64,000 nt of DNA from Nonlabens ulvanivorans (lineage in GTDB: Bacteria > Bacteroidota > Bacteroidia > Flavobacteriales > Flavobacteriaceae), in the NCBI RefSeq assembly GCF_000732625.1, contig NZ_JPJI01000032.1:868001-932000 (forward strand), written 5' to 3'. The position numbers and the translations under genes are program-made. A model generated the notes under the pieces. That model did no database searches and was not told where the DNA came from. It worked only from the letters and a program-made list of their open reading frames with translations. Shown here one piece after another: positions 63,260 to 64,000 of the stretch. How positions within the stretch are numbered: the stretch's first letter is position 1; each line of letters starts with the position of its first letter.

Positions 63260-64000
63260 TTATAAACTTAAGGGATTGTATCCCAGATATTCTATTTCGC
63301 TTTCGCGAAAGCGTATTCCATAATCTTCCAGCTCTTTTAAAATAGGCTCGTAAATAGGCGCTGTAATAGGTATTTGTACTCCAGGTGAGGTGATCTCGCC
63401 ATTTAAGATTTTAAGAGCGGCAATTGCAACAGGTAGACCAACTGTTTTTGCCATGGCAGTTTGCATATTGCCATCACCTAAACACACCATCGTACTGTCT
63501 ATCTGCTTCTTTTCACCATTAATCTCATATCCAAATTTATGATACATAACAATCATATCTTTTTCTCCATCTTGAAGAGTCCATGAGTCTTCTAAGATTT
63601 TTTGTAAAATCTGTGCAGGTGTAGCTTCTTTTAATGCTACCATCTTAGTAGCATTAAATAAATCTAATTCTACTAATTTATTCCACATGATATCGTCTTG
63701 ATCAATTTTTAGAACGTGACGCATTTTAAGTTCTGCAGAGTCTGTAGGTGAATATGGTAAAAAGCTATTCACAAAATCCCGGTAACTCATATTTTCAGAA
63801 TCTTCAATGGTGTAAGTATCGTCAGTCATTCCTAATTGTACGAACATATTCCAAGCCTTGCTAAAACCTACACGACGCATGGTGCCTCGATACAATGTGA
63901 GGATGTCATCGAGTCCGTATACCGAACGGTATTTTAAACTATTACGATTAGCATAAGCTTCAAATCTACCATAGACATCTACATCTAGAAATTCTGTTCT
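63260..64000 (-). CDS. Saccharopine dehydrogenase family protein, C-terminal part (partial)
   Basis: The minus-strand frame is open at the right edge, so the start lies beyond the window; 246 residues are present. FLDVDVYGRFEAYANRNSLK near the window edge, then LTLYRGTMRRVGFSKAWNMF, resemble the C-terminal domain of saccharopine dehydrogenases, which in Bacteroidota act on lysine or related carboxylated imines. The NAD-binding domain lies outside the window. Later segments include KFGYEINGEKKQIDSTMVCL and TVGLPVAIAALKILNGEITS. A palindrome copy at 63298 lies in the coding region near the stop (RFRES frame, IRFRESEIEYLG). Confidence 0.85.
   Translation of the reverse strand, partial: RTEFLDVDVYGRFEAYANRNSLKYRSVYGLDDILTLYRGTMRRVGFSKAWNMFVQLGMTDDTYTIEDSENMSYRDFVNSFLPYSPTDSAELKMRHVLKIDQDDIMWNKLVELDLFNATKMVALKEATPAQILQKILEDSWTLQDGEKDMIVMYHKFGYEINGEKKQIDSTMVCLGDGNMQTAMAKTVGLPVAIAALKILNGEITSPGVQIPITAPIYEPILKELEDYGIRFRESEIEYLGYNPLSL
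63298..63313. repeat. Palindromic repeat copy 12 (inside the saccharopine dehydrogenase gene)
   Basis: Perfect 16-bp core. On the minus strand it encodes R-F-R-E-S near the protein C-terminus, the same frame as copy 1. Confidence 0.92.

Noticed and set aside
1-64000. Prophage, integrative element or genomic island
   Set aside because: No integrase, transposase, phage structural gene or attachment-like direct repeat next to the tRNA-Gln gene was found; gene content is core-like apart from the lipoprotein array.

Overview
The window is chromosomal DNA from a marine-type member of the Flavobacteriaceae (Bacteroidota). The evidence is the gene content: SprA (the type IX secretion translocon), secreted proteins ending in type IX sorting domains, Alternative Complex III next to cytochrome oxidase, a MaeB malic enzyme with a phosphotransacetylase tail, and a GH16 laminarinase-like enzyme. 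The DNA is AT-rich, promoters match the Bacteroidota TTG / TAnnTTTG pattern, and Shine-Dalgarno sequences are absent. The genus cannot be fixed from sequence alone. A recurrent palindrome (cgctttcgcgaaagcg) occurs a dozen times and would help place it.

Layout. 1-1512: end of sucA, then sucB (2-oxoglutarate dehydrogenase). 1645-3554 (minus): fabD and a membrane-anchored dihydrofolate reductase. 3611-9688: a PLP enzyme, then three exported proteins (a large type B T9SS cargo, a small exported protein, a GH16 glucanase). 9696-19718: polA, an MFS exporter, a metallophosphoesterase, a cysteine-free thioredoxin-like protein, a polysaccharide deacetylase and a DUF2723 membrane protein. 19918-25726: tRNA-Gln, a double UspA protein, and the rimP-nusA-infB translation/transcription operon. 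25748-37803: a SPOR protein, then an eight-gene respiratory operon, actABCDEF-coxB-coxA. It passes electrons from quinol through Alternative Complex III to an aa3-type oxidase. 37862-40893: a peroxiredoxin, ruvB and a cytochrome P450. 41296-46805: three tandem paralogous lipoprotein genes, one carrying an internal stop, and a large secreted alpha/beta-hydrolase. Copies of the same intergenic cassette separate them. 46978-57199: maeB, ruvA, sprA. 57262-61979: gcvH, a VanZ-like protein, two TonB proteins, and an outer-membrane barrel protein (RemB-like) whose N-terminus is itself a TonB-C-like domain. 61954-64000: a group III truncated globin, a zinc metallopeptidase and the C-terminal part of a saccharopine dehydrogenase-family protein.

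Most of the window is core genome. There is no prophage, transposase, integrase or CRISPR array. The features most worth following are: the palindrome family, found between genes and inside reading frames, including in the SprA signal peptide; the lipoprotein/hydrolase cassette array with its pseudogene and 67-bp identity block; the TonB-like domain shared by two TonB proteins and an adjacent outer-membrane barrel; the histidine-rich tracts on three neighbouring respiratory subunits; and the 2TM-DHFR fusion.

Where an upstream TTG or GTG would extend a frame but an ATG begins the recognisable protein or signal peptide, the ATG is used. Two real non-ATG starts are accepted: sprA (TTG) and the VanZ gene (GTG).
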